Below are positions 10,858-23,197 of a stretch of 64,000 nt of DNA, in pieces (positions within the stretch are counted from its first letter, which is position 1; every line of letters begins with the position of its first letter). The position numbers and the translations under genes are program-made. The notes beneath the pieces are model-generated. The model saw only the letters and a program-made list of their open reading frames with translations, ran no database searches and was not told the origin of the DNA. Origin of the DNA: Candidatus Altimarinota bacterium (GTDB lineage Bacteria; Patescibacteriota; Gracilibacteria; Absconditabacterales; Absconditicoccaceae); the NCBI GenBank assembly GCA_021734475.1, contig JAIPIU010000001.1, forward strand, positions 1-64,000. Direction: 5' to 3'.

Positions 10858-10888
10858 TAATAATAAGGTTATTTGATTAAGTTATTTT

Positions 10889-11662
10889 TTATTTAACTTC
10901 ATAAACTATTTGTAAATATACAGTTACTTCACTTTGTCCAGGAGAAACTATTTCACTATTCATTTCTGCTCATCACATTCACATAGCAGAATCAGCTTTT
11001 GCATATTCCAAATAAGGATATGGTCAAGGAAAATTACTTACTTCATTATCTGTAATCATAGTGGGTTTACCTAGTTGTAGATTTCATAATTTCGCTAATT
11101 GTTCAGCTTTTGCTTTAGCATTTTCAAATGCTTTTTCGCGAGCTTCTTCTACTGCCTTATCTTTTTCTTTCAGTATAAAGTATGTGTTATTTATATTTAT
11201 TCATCCTACATCAGCTAATTGATTTATTATGCTAGCTCATTTTTCAGCGTATCATTCTCCACTAACTTCTATTTCCAAGCTTTGTTCTGCTCTATATCAG
11301 ATTAATTTTCTTTGTGAATTAGACCAGTCATATTCAGTATATACATTGATAGAGTTAGTTTTTACATTTTCTTTTTTAATTTCATTATTTGCCAAAATTT
11401 CTTTTATTTTCAAAATTTTAGTTTCCATTAGAGTTTGAGCTTCTTTGGTAGTTTTACCTATCTCTGATATCATAGCATTTATCACAAAAGTATCAGAGCT
11501 AGTATAGGCTTTTCATTCTCCATTCACAGAAATTGTGTTTGTGATTCATTGTTGACTAGGAAGTTGATTTTTGTAAGGGACTTTCATCTGATATCCCATA
11601 AATATAAAAGCTCCAACAATTACAGCTACGGCAATCATAAACCACATTTGTTCTTTTTTCAT
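10889..11662 (-). CDS. SIMPL-domain (DUF541) secreted protein
   Basis: The 257-residue protein has an N-terminal hydrophobic anchor (about 5-23) and a SIMPL/DUF541 domain: NTISVNGEGKAYTSSDTFVI, a helical middle (AQTLMETKILKIKEILANN), NSINVYTEYDW, then the alpha segment AREKAFENAKAKAEQLAKL. This is an oligomeric periplasmic or surface domain, known in bacterial BP26-type antigens. Gly codons include many TGA. It ends a long minus-strand run of genes beginning near 21.4 kb. Confidence 0.88.
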
Positions 11663-11800
11663 GAAAATATAATTATAAAAAATAAAATACTGATTATTAG
11701 ACGAATAAATTATAAATAAATTTTAATAACATACAATATTAATTATTTATATAATATATTTAAATATGTAGTGTAATAAATGTTTTCAAAGCACAATTAT

Positions 11801-12331
11801 TTAATTTTTTTGTTTTATATTTTTTTTATTTCTTCTAATATAGTGTCTATAATAACCTATAATTCCACTTATTAAAAAAACTCATTCTGCAATAATTCCC
11901 ATTGGTGATAAAATTATAGCATTATACAGAATTATTATTGATGTACCGCCCATCATAAATTTTCTCATTAGTTTGTTGTTTTCTTGAAAGTTTCAAATAA
12001 TAAATATTATTAATCATATATATATAATGAAATCTATAGGGTTTTTGTATGTAAAAAATAATGAAATTGTATTTAGTGCAATGAATATAAATAGATATTT
12101 CTTATCTGTTGTAAAATAGCATGTAATAAATCTTAAAACTGAAATAAAAACTATAACGCCAGCAGCGGTCTGATTTAATAAAAAATAATGTGTACTTATT
12201 AAACTAGCTGAAACAATTAAACATAGAAAAGTATATTCACGTTTTTTATATTGTAAACTCAAAAAATCAAATCACATTGCAACTAACATTGCAATTTGTG
12301 AGATCATAAATGGAATCGTTAAGTCAAACAT
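11801..12331 (-). CDS. YgjV-like inner membrane protein
   Basis: The 176-residue, almost wholly hydrophobic protein has about five or six helices. The start MFDLTIPFMISQIAMLVAMG followed by LSLQYKKRE and later FLLNQTAAGVIVFIS resembles the Imp-YgjV family of small bacterial membrane proteins. TGA codons read as Gly at several helix positions. It lies 64 bases downstream of the 7TM-transglutaminase-like gene, but nothing else ties it to that system. Confidence 0.65.
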
Positions 12332-12395
12332 CAAATAAGAATAAAATAAATTTCCATATTCGTTTAGTTTCAAATATCTGATTTTGAATTATAAT

Positions 12396-13931
12396 TTATT
12401 CTTCTTCTATTTCACTATCTCCTTCTTTTTGTAATAGAGGTATAAAACGTATATACTCCAATACTTGTAATCCTGTAAATCTTCACACAAATATATTTAG
12501 TATAAAAATTATTACTATAAATTCTGGATATGATAAAAGAATTTGTTTTAACCCTTCTCGGCTCAATATCCCATAAACCACACTAGATACCAATATAAAC
12601 TCTACAAATGATATCAACCAAGCTTTGCTATGTATTTTAAATCATTCATAGAATACTTTGTCCGCGACTACAATCAAAAATATAATCGGAAATATAACCA
12701 AACTATTATTAAATACTGCAAAATCAATCAGATTTGTTCATAATATTTTATCTAGACCAAGTACTACAACTATTAGTAAAAAATATAACACAATCAAAAC
12801 TGTCATTTTTGCGCTATACAATAAGTAGACCCTTTTGGTAAATATTCTGGTCAATAGAACTGCTAAAAATGCTATTACAAATAGTATTATACTAAACCTA
12901 GTTCAAAATACAGCCATAGAAGTTGCAAAAAATATAGGACTATATATACCAAATACGCTAAATCATATTACTTGTCTAAAAAAGCTAACAAGCAATGCTG
13001 CTAATCATAAAGCCAAAAATAGACTTATCAAATTTATTGGGAATCAATTATATATTAGGTTGTCTACCAAATATGATACTAAATAATATTTTGGTACTTG
13101 AGAAAAATCTAGAGAAAATGTTCTAATATATGGCTCTTGCAAAACATCACTACCAAAAGATATACTAGAAAAAAAATTTAGAAAATTTTCACTACCAAGA
13201 ACATACACTTGAGATATTCATAGTATTTTTACATATTTAGCTAATATTCTTTTTAAGAAGTTTTTATTTAAAGTACTTAAAACAAAGATTTGTTTATTAC
13301 TCAGGTCTAATTGTTGATTATTTCATAATTTACCCCATACACCAAAAATTTGATCGAAAAACTTACTTTTGACTATAATTATATCAGAATTTTTTATATC
13401 CAATGTATTTTCAGATAATTTTGTCACAATATCTTCTTCTCAAATAATTTTTTTATCTGAGATAAATGACTTAGTAAATAGTATTCAATTTTTTTCAAAA
13501 TTTTCTTCAAAACCAAGTTCCAATTCTTTTATTTCATCTCATATATATATTATAGCTTTGGGATATGATTTTATATTTTTTTCAATACTAAAATAGCATT
13601 TATCTTGATCAGAAAATTCTGCCCTGATTAGATATTCTGATTGTTCTTCAAAAGTGTATGAAAGATTATTATTACTTTCATTCAATAATGTCTTTCAATT
13701 TTTGATTACTTTAAATTTTATATTCTTACTATCAAAAACATTATCTCCACCAGAGAGAATTATTTTATATTCTAGTACTTTATCTATTCTTACTTTTGAT
13801 GGCCCAAATATCTCATATTTTTTTTCACATATATCTCCAGCTTCATGAATATCTTGAGCACCAACAAAAAATATTCAACTAAACAAAAGTAAAAAAGAAA
13901 ATATAACTATCTTTAAATAACTTTTTTTCAT
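12396..13931 (-). CDS. Inactive-transglutaminase-like protein with 7TM domain (7TM_transglut family)
   Basis: The 511-residue protein has a signal peptide (about 1-25), an extracytoplasmic domain of ~250 residues without an obvious Cys-His-Asp triad, and a C-terminal block of about seven helices from residue ~295. The first helices carry the family signature LAALLVSFFRQVIGFSVFGIY. In other bacteria, as I recall, this family is encoded beside RimK-like ATP-grasp ligases. Here it follows two ATP-grasp genes and two DUF1704 genes in the same run. I infer a membrane receptor or exporter for a peptide or peptide tag made by the ligases. Confidence 0.85.
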
Positions 13932-13992
13932 TTCAAAAAATAATCTAAAACACAGACTTTATAATAAAATATCAATAAAAATAAACTGAAAA

Positions 13993-15609
13993 TTATTTAG
14001 TCTGATTTTCTTTTATCAATTGTACTATTTCCAATAATATTTTCATTTGTTTGTAGTTAAGTTTATGCTCTGAAGCCAAAAATCTTATATCATCAATATT
14101 GCTAATATTATTTCATAATAATTTTTCATAAATAATTTTTCATAAAGCAAACGGCAAAATAACATCTCATTTATCTATATCAAATCACTCGATTAATTTA
14201 TCAGCATTTGTAATTTCGTTTTTTCATAATTTTGATATATAAAATTTATAGATATCTGCTTGTAATTTTTTCCTATCTTCTATACTATTTTTATCCAAAC
14301 TATTAATATACAATACAACATCAGCTAATCATCTTCGATATACAACATCTTTTCTATTTGCTCATGGTAGATCGAAACTATGAAATCTTTTTATTCTCAT
14401 TACTCTATCATTAGCTTTTTTTGCATAATCTACATCTCAAAGCATTTTATAATATATTTCTAGTATTTTTTTTGATTCTTCTCCATTATAATTTTCTCCA
14501 ATAAATGTAGAAATATGATGGATAGTAGGTTCATTAATATTTAAATTTTCCATTTTCTCTGTTGCTAACTTTTCATTCAAAACAGCAACTCATTCTTGTA
14601 ATTCCAAATATGTATCAGTTTTTATATTCAGGGTTTTTTTATTGTTTTTATTTGTAAGTATATGTGTAGATATTTCATGATCAATAAGCTCACAAATTCT
14701 TTTTATAGATAAATTTTTATATGACTCAGGAATACTTATTTTGTTTTCTCATGCAGATATGCTAGATACTTTTGGATCTATCGTTATTTTCATTGTATCT
14801 TTCAATCAATTATCTTCTAGTATCTTTTCTCTCATTTTTTCGTCAATACTTCATGGTATATAAATTATATCATTTTCTTCTGATACAGTATCTCTATTGT
14901 TATCTATTATAACTAGTTTATTCTTTATGTTATATATATCAAAAACTTTTTTCAATATTTGACAAAATCACATTGAATCAATTTTTTCTGATTGTTCTTC
15001 ACTATTTTTTTTATTTTCAATGATATTCCTTTCAGAAAATTTATTCAAAAATCATTCAAAAATCTGGTTTTCTTCGGGGTTTAATTTATCAACATTATTT
15101 TTATGTAAATTATCAAGGTAGGTCATTATAATTTTTTTTTCTTTTATTTGATCAGAAATTTTTGGTCAGTATATCATAGTTTCTAGTTTTTCTATTTTTT
15201 GTAGTCTTTCATTTTTTTCTGCGATAGATAATCTATATCATCATTTTTCTGCTTCTATAAAAACAGATTCTTTTAATAAAATTATTTTTAATATATTAGA
15301 ATTTATTATTTGTAATAGTGTCTTTTTTTGAGTTTCATTAAATGATTCTTCATTTATCAAATCTATTTTTAATCTTTTAAATTGATTTTCAAAGTGTTCC
15401 AAGAATATTTGTGCATTTTCTATATCTTGTTTAGAGACCTCTTTAATATTTTCATTAAAAAATTTTGTAGATATATTATTATCACTTTCTCAAGCTTTTT
15501 TGTAACTTAATATTCAGGCTAAAGCAGATCAAATTGGCTCTTTTATTTCTTCAATTTTTTTACTAAATAGCATAAAATTTCTTTTTTGAAGTGATGATTC
15601 TTTTTCCAT
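13993..15609 (-). CDS. Stand-alone DUF1704 putative metallopeptidase
   Basis: The 538-residue protein is mostly helical. At residues 311-316 it reads HEISTH, an HExxxH zinc motif, followed about 33 residues later by LELQEGVAVLNE, the QEGLA-type motif that defines DUF1704. The eukaryotic relatives MATCAP and TMCP are carboxypeptidases that remove the terminal tyrosine of tubulin using HExxxH, so a carboxypeptidase-like activity is plausible. The first ~250 residues are a charged helical extension I do not recognise. The next gene upstream is the GNAT, and the gene downstream is the 7TM protein, with gaps of about 60 bases. Confidence 0.8.
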
Positions 15610-15673
15610 AATAAAAATAATATCTAAATACAGATATTATAGATATAAATTAATATTTGTCAAATAAAGTAAC

Positions 15674-16123
15674 TTAATCTAAAGTCTTTTCTAGATATTT
15701 ATCTTCTCTGGTTTTAAATCCATGTTTTATATAAAAGCTTAATGCATATTTAGATGATTTTAGATGTATCTTGTTTGATCATAAACTTTTGGCTTCTTTT
15801 TCAAATGCCTTTAGTAAGCGTTTTCATATTCATTTATTATGAAAATTTGAGTCTACATATAAATTAGTTATTTTATTTTTCATTCATCTTATAATTCAAA
15901 CTACTTTATCTCAATCTTTGGCTATTATAAATATTTTGGAATTTTTTTTAAAATATTTCAATGTTTCATTATAATTATACATCTTTCAATATAATTCTTC
16001 ATATTTTTTAATTAATTTATTAGATGAATCATTTTTGTTACAATCACAAAATGTTTTATAAATTAGATTTATTATTTTTTTAATTTGTTTTTCGTTTTCT
16101 ATATTTACTTTTTCTATAATCAT
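15674..16123 (-). CDS. GNAT-family N-acetyltransferase
   Basis: The 149-residue protein has the GNAT acetyl-CoA site: NLYVDSNFHNKGIGKRLLKA (motif A with R/Q-x-x-G-x-G/A form), preceded by a beta-strand VVGIIRGMKNKI and followed by YALSFYIKHGFK, the usual C-terminal beta bulge. Length matches the family. It sits between a RimK-like ligase and a DUF1704 peptidase, so its substrate may be the same peptide or amino group, for instance acetylating a terminal amine. This role is inferred from context only. Confidence 0.85.
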
Positions 16124-16168
16124 TTTAGATAATAAGCCATAATATTAATATCACAAGATTACCAAATA

Positions 16169-17050
16169 TTATTTGAATCATAGCATAAAATCAATAACTT
16201 TTCATGCTACGTTTATATTAGTACAAAGTTCAAATCATTCAAATCAAGGGTTTCTATTTATTTCTAATATATAAAAATTATTCTTATCTATTATAATATC
16301 TATTCATACATAATCTATATTTAATCTTTTTACTAGAATATCTAATTCTTTTTTTATAGAATTTTTTAATTTATATTTTTCTACTTTACCTCACTTAGAG
16401 AAATTATTTACTATATTATTATTTTGTCATGATCTCATCATTGATCATATATATTTACCTCATATATATAATATTCTTACATCTCAATTATTGGGAATAT
16501 ATTTTTGAAATACAAAATTATTTACTTCTAAATATTTAAACATTTCTATCAATTCTTTCTCATTATTTATTTTTTCTATTCATGTTCATTTAGATCAATC
16601 AATTGGCTTTATTATAATAGGATACTGTATATATTCCAAATTATACAATAATTCTTCTTTAGTTTCGAAATAAAAAGTAGGATTAATTAATCTTTTTGTA
16701 TATTTAGATAGTGTAAGATATTGTACTATCTTATTAGAAATTAAATAATTATCTTTCAAAAAATTTTTATTAGTAAAAAAGATATCGTTTTCATAAAAAT
16801 ATTTCAATAATAGATCATGTATTTTTATTTCTCTTACATCGTATAATTGTGGTCTTCCAGATCTTACAATAGCTGATTTAAAAGATATTTTTTTATTTTT
16901 AGATGAAAAATATATATCTTTTCATTTTATTGTAAAAGATATGTCTCTATAGTTAAAAATTTCTACTTTTATTTTTCTTTTTTTTGCTTCTTCTTCAAAT
17001 CTAATAATTGAACGTGATGTTTTATTGGATGTTAAAACTATTAATTTCAT
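16169..17050 (-). CDS. RimK-like ATP-grasp ligase
   Basis: The 293-residue protein has the RimK architecture: N-terminal pre-ATP-grasp domain with SAIVRSGRPQLYD, the ATP-grasp lid lysine strand YPIIIKPIDGSKGTGI, FVFQKYIP, RILYIGGKYIGSMMR, and the metal-binding strand NFYILEINRNPGFEGFE. RimK-type enzymes join amino acids, often glutamate, to a peptide or protein end. Only three bases separate it from the stop of the upstream ATP-grasp-DUF1704 gene, so the two are almost certainly co-translated. I infer that it extends a peptide while the fused DUF1704 trims it. Confidence 0.88.
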
Positions 17051-17053
17051 TTT

Positions 17054-19486
17054 TTATTTAATAAAATCTAAATCTTCTACTTTTAATTTACCTTTATACA
17101 ACTTATTTTCGTTTCATCATTTTTCTATCCAATCTTTAATTTTTAAATATCATTCTAAATATAGCTTATCTTTGTAAAATACAGTTCATGAACTTATAAT
17201 TGATGTATTTTCTATTCATCTTTTTATCCTAATTACTCACTTAAATATCTTTTCTATATTTCGTCATTGATCCAAAACAAACTTTGCTATATCAAATAAT
17301 TTTGAAAAATTATATTTTTCTCATTCATTAATCAAAAAGTATTCCTTATTCATTCATATTTTATCATAATTTTCAGGCAGATATTTCATAGAATTATATA
17401 TTGCTAATCATTCTTCATCTTTGAGATAATAGCCAGTCCCACTTTTGAATATTTCTCGACCAGATCTCATTCAGTTTATATGTCTGAGTAGGTGAGTATC
17501 TATTTCATGAGCCAATATAGATGATAATTCTTTTTCTCTAAATATTCATACTTTTGAAACATTTATTTTGATATCTTTTCACATAGAGACAGATATTCTA
17601 GATCCAGCTCTACTAGTAAAATTTATATCCACTCAATATATTTTTTTATCTATTAAGTATTTTTCAATAAAATTTTGAACTTGATTCATACTTAATTTTT
17701 CTCACAGAACATCCATATTATTTTCAGTATCAAAAATTTTTTCTTTGGATTTTTTTACAAGCTCATTATCTATTTTACCAAATAGTTCTTGATTATACTT
17801 TAGTATATTGTCATAGTCTTGGTGTTTATATGATATCACCAAATTTAATTTAGATTCAATTTCTTTTAATTTTTCTACAAATAAATCTTTGAATCAACTT
17901 TTGATTTCATCATTTTCCAAATTTTTTTTAATTTTATCCATTTCAGTCTTAATAGTTTCTATTCTTTCGTTATTAGGCCAGTTATAAACAAAATTAGGAT
18001 TATATTTTCATTTATTAAAAACAAAATTATCTAGTTCATTAAAATAATTTTTTGGTCTAAGTATAGGAGATAAACTTAGTCTTTTGCTTAATTTTTCTAT
18101 TCTAGTATCTATATCTTTCAGAGTTTCTTTTTCTTTTTGTATCAACATTTTTTCATTTACTATGTTTACACTATCAAAAGTTTTATGTATAGGTTTGAGT
18201 AGGTAATTACTAGCTGTTTTGGATCATAATATTATTTTTTTATCATTTATATCTTCTAGAGGTAAAAGTTTTATGTCTCTGAGTACTATATCGTTCTCTT
18301 TTAGATCTAGGGTCGCTTTTTTCTTTTTACTACTTATCTCATCGCATATAATAGGGGAAGCATAATTTCATTTTTTATTTAGATCTACTTCTACTACTAC
18401 TTCTTGTTTTTCATCTCTATCTTCATCTATTTTGATTTTTAGATATCCATATTGAGATAAAAAAAGAATTTTAGAAGAACTAATTATGTCCTTAGAAAAA
18501 AGAGTTTTTGCTATTTCTACTCATTTTTCAGGATCTCATATTTTCAAATCAGATATTTTATCCAAAAACTTTCAAAGTCTGATCCCTGCTATATTTTGTA
18601 CTTCTAGTCAAGCTCTAGCATTTATTTCCAATATCTTTGGTCAATCATTTGTTATTACTCGATCCAGTGCCAAATATCATAAATTTACGAAATATTGTAT
18701 CTTGGATGATAAAAACAAAATATCATCTCGATATGGAATCTTTTTATCCCAAAATTCTTTATATTTACCGGGAAATTTACTTCTTCTAATTTTTCATTTA
18801 TATGACATAGAGCTAATTCTTCATGTTCATATATTTATACCAAATCCAATTCATCCCATAGCTAGATTAGCTTTACCGCCAGAATCTTTTGTGGGCATTC
18901 TAATCATAGCGGCTACAGGCACTAGATTAAAAACTATTATTCTAATATCTGCTAGACCATATTCACAAAATTCTTTGAATCATTCTCATCATACCAATTT
19001 TTCTTCTACTATTATTCTATCGTTTCACATAGTCATAGAAAATTTCCCATCCAAAATATCTATCAAATATCTTCTAAGTTGAATATCATTTACTACGTCA
19101 TCTCATATCTGATATAGATGATTGAAATTATGCTTATTATCTATTCAATTCAAAAAATTAGAAATTTTTTTCAAAACTCATGTTTTTTTATTTATTTTAT
19201 TTTCATCTTCTCCCAGAAATTTTACTACTAATATTCATTGTCACTTGCTTCATCTATTGGGCTTAATTACAAACTTTTTTTTAGCCAAATTTCCAAAATC
19301 AAAATCGAAAAGCTCTTTACGATCTTTTATTACACCATAAGTTTGTGCTAGTGGAATTCATCTTTCAGCCAAAAAATTCTTAGTCTGCAACTTATTATTA
19401 GCTAAGCGTATAGATTTTTTATTATTAAATTTTTTGATATACAACAGATTTCTTGCATTGTTTCAAAGTATCCCAAAATCAAACAT
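17054..19486 (-). CDS. ATP-grasp ligase fused to DUF1704 metallopeptidase
   Basis: The 810-residue protein has two enzymatic parts. Residues ~25-330 form an alpha-L-glutamate-ligase-like ATP-grasp (ATPgrasp_ST type): FVIKPNRGSKGQGILVVKF, EFCEYGLADIRIIVFN, MIRMPTKDSGGKANLA, and KILEINARAGLEVQNIAG. A linker follows (~430-600, partly coiled coil). The C-terminal part carries AHEIDTHLLRHIN with HExxxH at 660-665, and later YLKDEEGLAIYNS, the DUF1704 signature. The fusion joins a peptide-bond-forming enzyme to a predicted peptide-bond-cleaving one. Many glycines, including those in the ATP-binding loop, are TGA. It is the first gene of the run downstream of typA. Confidence 0.87.
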
Positions 19487-19556
19487 ATTCAGTAGATATT
19501 ATAAATACAAAACAAAATCTAAGTTTTTGATCAAATATTTCAATTGAATATATATT

Positions 19557-21353
19557 CTATAATTTTCCTTCTTTTTTCGCTAATGTTCTAGCGCTCGCAG
19601 TTAGATATTTTTTTCTCATTCTTATACTTTTGGGTGTTATTTCTATTATCTCATCCAATCATATATATTCCAGAGCATCTTCCAATGATATGTGGATGAT
19701 AGGATCTATACGCATAGCTTCATCATTTCCAGAGTTTCTTACGTTATTTTGTTGTTTATTTATAGTCAGATTTATTATCAAGTCTCATCATTTCAAATGT
19801 TCTCATACTACCATCCCTTCATAAATCATCTGAGCAGGATCGATAAATATAGGACCACGATCTTGCAGCTTGAATATACTATACATCATTGCTTGTCATG
19901 TATTACCAGATATCATAGATCAGACTTGTCTTTTGGGTATTAGTCATTTATATTCTCAGTAGTGGGAAAATGATGAATACATTATTCACTCTCATTTAGT
20001 TAGTAATATAAATTCTCATCTAAATCCCAGCAATCATCTTGTTGGTATCTCAAATTCTATAGTAGTTAGTCCATTTTCAGATTTCATAGTTTGCATTGTT
20101 CATTTACGTTTAGCTATTCTTTCTATTATACTTCCAGCTAAATCATCATTTATACTTATTACAAGCTGTTCTATTGGTTCTACTTTATTTCAATTTTCTT
20201 CTCTAAAAATTACTTGTGGTGCTCATACTTGCAATTCTCGTCATTCTCTACGTATACTTTCTATCAACACTCATAAATGCAATTCTCCTCTTCATGATAC
20301 TATAAATTTTCAATCATCCATATCCAATTTCAATCACACATTAGTTTCCAACTCTTTCATCAATCTTTCTTGCATATTTCTGGTAGTCATATATTTTCAT
20401 TCTTTACCAGCAAAAGGGGAGTCATTAACCATAAATTCCATGCGTAATGTTGGCTCATCTATTGTTATACTTGGCAGTGCTTGTACATCTCACACTCAAA
20501 CAGTCTCTCATACAAATATATCTGATATTCATGCAATAGTAATTATATCACCACATTTTGCTTCTGCTTTTTCTATTCTCTGAAGCCCCAGTGTTGTAAA
20601 TATTCTACCTATTTTTCAATTTCTTTTTTTTCAGTCATTAGAAATAATACTGACTTGTTGTCATGTTTTTGCTGTTCACTCATAGACGCGTCATATACCC
20701 AATCTTCACATATAGTCGTCGTAAGCTAGATTCATTACTTGCATACGAAAGGGTTTATCTGAATAGTTTGGAGCCTCAGGAACATGTTTCATAATTACAT
20801 CAAAAAGAGCTTTCATATCATTTGTTTTTTCATCCAAATTATTCATAGCATATCAACCCTTTGCACTAGTATAAACTATAGGAAAATTAGCTTGTTCATC
20901 ACTAGCTCACAGTAATATAAAAAGATCAAAAAGCATATTAATTACTTCTGATGCTCTAGCAGTAGGTTTATCTATTTTGTTAATAGCTACTATTGGTTTT
21001 AGACCCAATTCCAAAGATTTCTTTAGTACAAACTTAGTCTGAGGCATAGGTCATTCATAAGCATCTACAACAAGAAGTACACAGTCTACCATACGCAACA
21101 CACGTTCCACTTCACTACCAAAATCTGCATGTCATGGAGTATCTACTATGTTTATAGTATTTCATTCATATTCGATTGCAGTATTTTTAGAATAGATTGT
21201 TATACCCCTTTCACGTTCTTGATCATTACTATCCATTACAAGATCTTTGTCGTCCATTTTTTTTAATGTTCCAGATTGTTTCAGAAGTTGATCTACCAAA
21301 CTAGTTTTACCATGATCTACATGAGCTATAATAGCTATATTTCTAATACTCAT
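19557..21353 (-). CDS. typA: Ribosome-associated GTPase TypA/BipA
   Basis: The 598-residue translational GTPase has the N-terminal G domain: [19 protein letters not shown] (G1), [11 protein letters not shown] (G2), [16 protein letters not shown] (G3), NKIDKPTAR (G4) and TSAKGG (G5). Domains II-V follow, with GRGELHLGVLIE and the BipA-specific C-terminus ([34 protein letters not shown]). It acts on the ribosome in assembly and stress adaptation. ATG 21353 is preferred, with TTG 21359 as an alternative. A structured RNA with its own promoter and terminator-like end lies directly upstream, so expression may be attenuated. Confidence 0.95.
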
Positions 21354-21370
21354 TTTCAAAAATTATGCAT

Positions 21371-21526
21371 AAAAAAAATAAAGCCCAATGGCTTGTTACA
21401 TTCAACCGCCAAAAAAACAAGTAAAACGCAGTTTTTTTGGATGATTGAAGTATACCGATGACTTTAGAAGCTTTGATTTAAAGCGTAGAGAATAAATTGA
21501 AGATTTCTAAAGCAATCGCGTGTAAT
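21371..21526 (-). ncRNA. Structured RNA or attenuator leader upstream of typA
   Basis: On the minus strand the region folds into three hairpins in order: CTTTAGAA with TTCTAAAG (about 21510-21455), CCAAAAAAAC with GTTTTTTTGG (about 21441-21411), and AGCC-ATTG-GGCT at 21393-21382 followed by a T-rich run to 21371. A TTGAAA/TATAAA promoter lies just upstream. The typA ATG starts 18 bases past the T-run. It is either an independent small RNA or a leader with a conditional terminator. No known riboswitch consensus was recognised. Confidence 0.5.
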
Positions 21527-21532
21527 AAAAAC

Positions 21533-21561
21533 TTTATATATCTACAAAGTATTATTTTCAA
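21533..21561 (-). promoter_or_regulatory. Sigma-70-type promoter for the typA leader RNA
   Basis: On the minus strand TTGAAA (21561-21556) and TATAAA (21538-21533) are separated by exactly 17 bases. Confidence 0.55.
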
Positions 21562-21680
21562 TTGAAATATACTGAATTCCTAGAAAATTACAAGATAGCT
21601 TTGTTAACAATCTTATTTCAATTGAATTTAGAATCTATAAATATAAAAAAACAATTGATTCTTAATTTTTAATATAATAA

Positions 21681-23150
21681 ATGAAATTAAAGTTATACAA
21701 CACCCTCACTCGTACAAAAGAAGAATTTATTCCATTGATGGAAGATTCAGCTTATCAATGACCCAAAAAAGATTTTGTGGGGATATATTCATGTTGACCC
21801 ACGGTCTATTCTATGCCACATTTTGGTAATGTTAGAGCTTCCTTTACTGCCGATCTGATTAGAAATACTATCCAATATATTCTGTGATACAAAACTATAT
21901 CAGTTATGAATTTTACAGATGTCTGACATCTAGCAGGGGATAGTGATGATGGTGAAGAAAAAATGGAAAAAGCTGCTCGTCAAGAGTGACTTACAGCACG
22001 AGATTTAGCAAAAAAATATGAAGAAGTTTTTATTAAATTTTTCAAAGATCTCAATATTGATCCATTTACCATTATGCCAAGGGCAACCGAACATATCCAA
22101 GAACAGATAGATCTTGTGAAATCTTTGGAATCTAAATGATATACTTATGTCATAGATTGAGATTGAGTTTATATGGATACATCCAAAATACCTGACTATG
22201 GTAAATTACTTTGACCAAATTACAAAAAAGCTCTAGGGTGAATCAAATGATGAGAAAGAGTAGATCTAAAAGGTAAAAAAAATCTGACAGATTTTGCTCT
22301 ATGGAAATTTCATATATGAGACGGTAAAAGAGATATGGAACGAGAATCTCCACGATGAGTATGATTTCCTTGACGGCATGCTGAATGTAGCGCTATGTCT
22401 AGTAAATATTTATGAGATCAATTTGATATTCATCACTGATGATATGACCTGATCCCTGTCCATCATACCAATGAGATAGCTCAATCTGAATGTTCAACTT
22501 GATTGCATCCACGAGTAAAATATCGAATTCACAATCAGTTTGTTTTGATGAATTGAAAAAAAATGGCAAAATCTGATTGAAACACAGTATCTCCATTTGA
22601 GGTTATTGATAAGTGATATAGTTATTTGGATATGAGATATTTTTTCTTTACTACTCATTATAGTAGCTTCTTTGATTTTACTCGAGATAGTATCCAACAG
22701 GCCCAAAACACAAGAAAAAATTTAATCAAAAAATTATCACAACTAGAAAAAAATTATTTATTCGAAGATATCCAATCATTTAACTTAATAGAAAATAAAT
22801 TAAATACTGAAATATGAAAAAAATTTCGAACTGAAACAATGGAAGCTATATGTGATGATATCAATACACCCCAAGTGATAGCCACTATCAATTCTTATCT
22901 ATCTAATGTTAATAATGAAATAATCAGTATTATATATCGACTAGAAAATAAATTTCTAAAAGTATGACTCTTTGATTCTATTGTTGAAGAAAAAATAGAA
23001 ATACCATCTGAAATTATTGATCTTGCAAAGCAACGTCTACAAGCCAAAAAAGACAAAAATTTCACACTTGCAGATGAATTTAGAAATAAAATTCAAGATG
23101 TGTGATATCAAATCAAAGATACTCCAGATTGATTTGAAATTTTCAAATAA
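21681..23150 (+). CDS. cysS: Cysteinyl-tRNA synthetase
   Basis: The 489-residue class I synthetase charges tRNA-Cys. It shows the zinc and substrate motif YSCGPTVYSMPHFGNVRA, where the HIGH signature is HFGN, then NFTDVGHLAGDSDDGEEKM, the zinc-ligand region GRHAECSAMSSKYLG, HHGGYDLIPVHHTNEIAQSE, and KMAKSDGN as the KMSKS loop. Glycines in these motifs are often TGA. The C-terminal helical domain ends at FEIFK. Length and motif order match the family. It is divergent from typA. Confidence 0.95.
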
Positions 23151-23155
23151 AAAAA

Positions 23156-23178
23156 GCCCGTCGCAATAAACAACGGGC
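23156..23178 (-). terminator. Intrinsic terminator for the 24280/23198 pair
   Basis: Arms GCCCGT and ACGGGC form a strong hairpin, followed on the minus strand by seven T. The T-run reaches into the cysS stop on the other strand, so the convergent ends are packed tightly. Confidence 0.85.
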
Positions 23179-23197
23179 GGCAATTGTTATGATAGAA

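Noticed and set aside
18486-19082. 198-residue plus-strand open frame
   Set aside because: It lies opposite the conserved ATP-grasp domain, whose motifs are clear on the minus strand.
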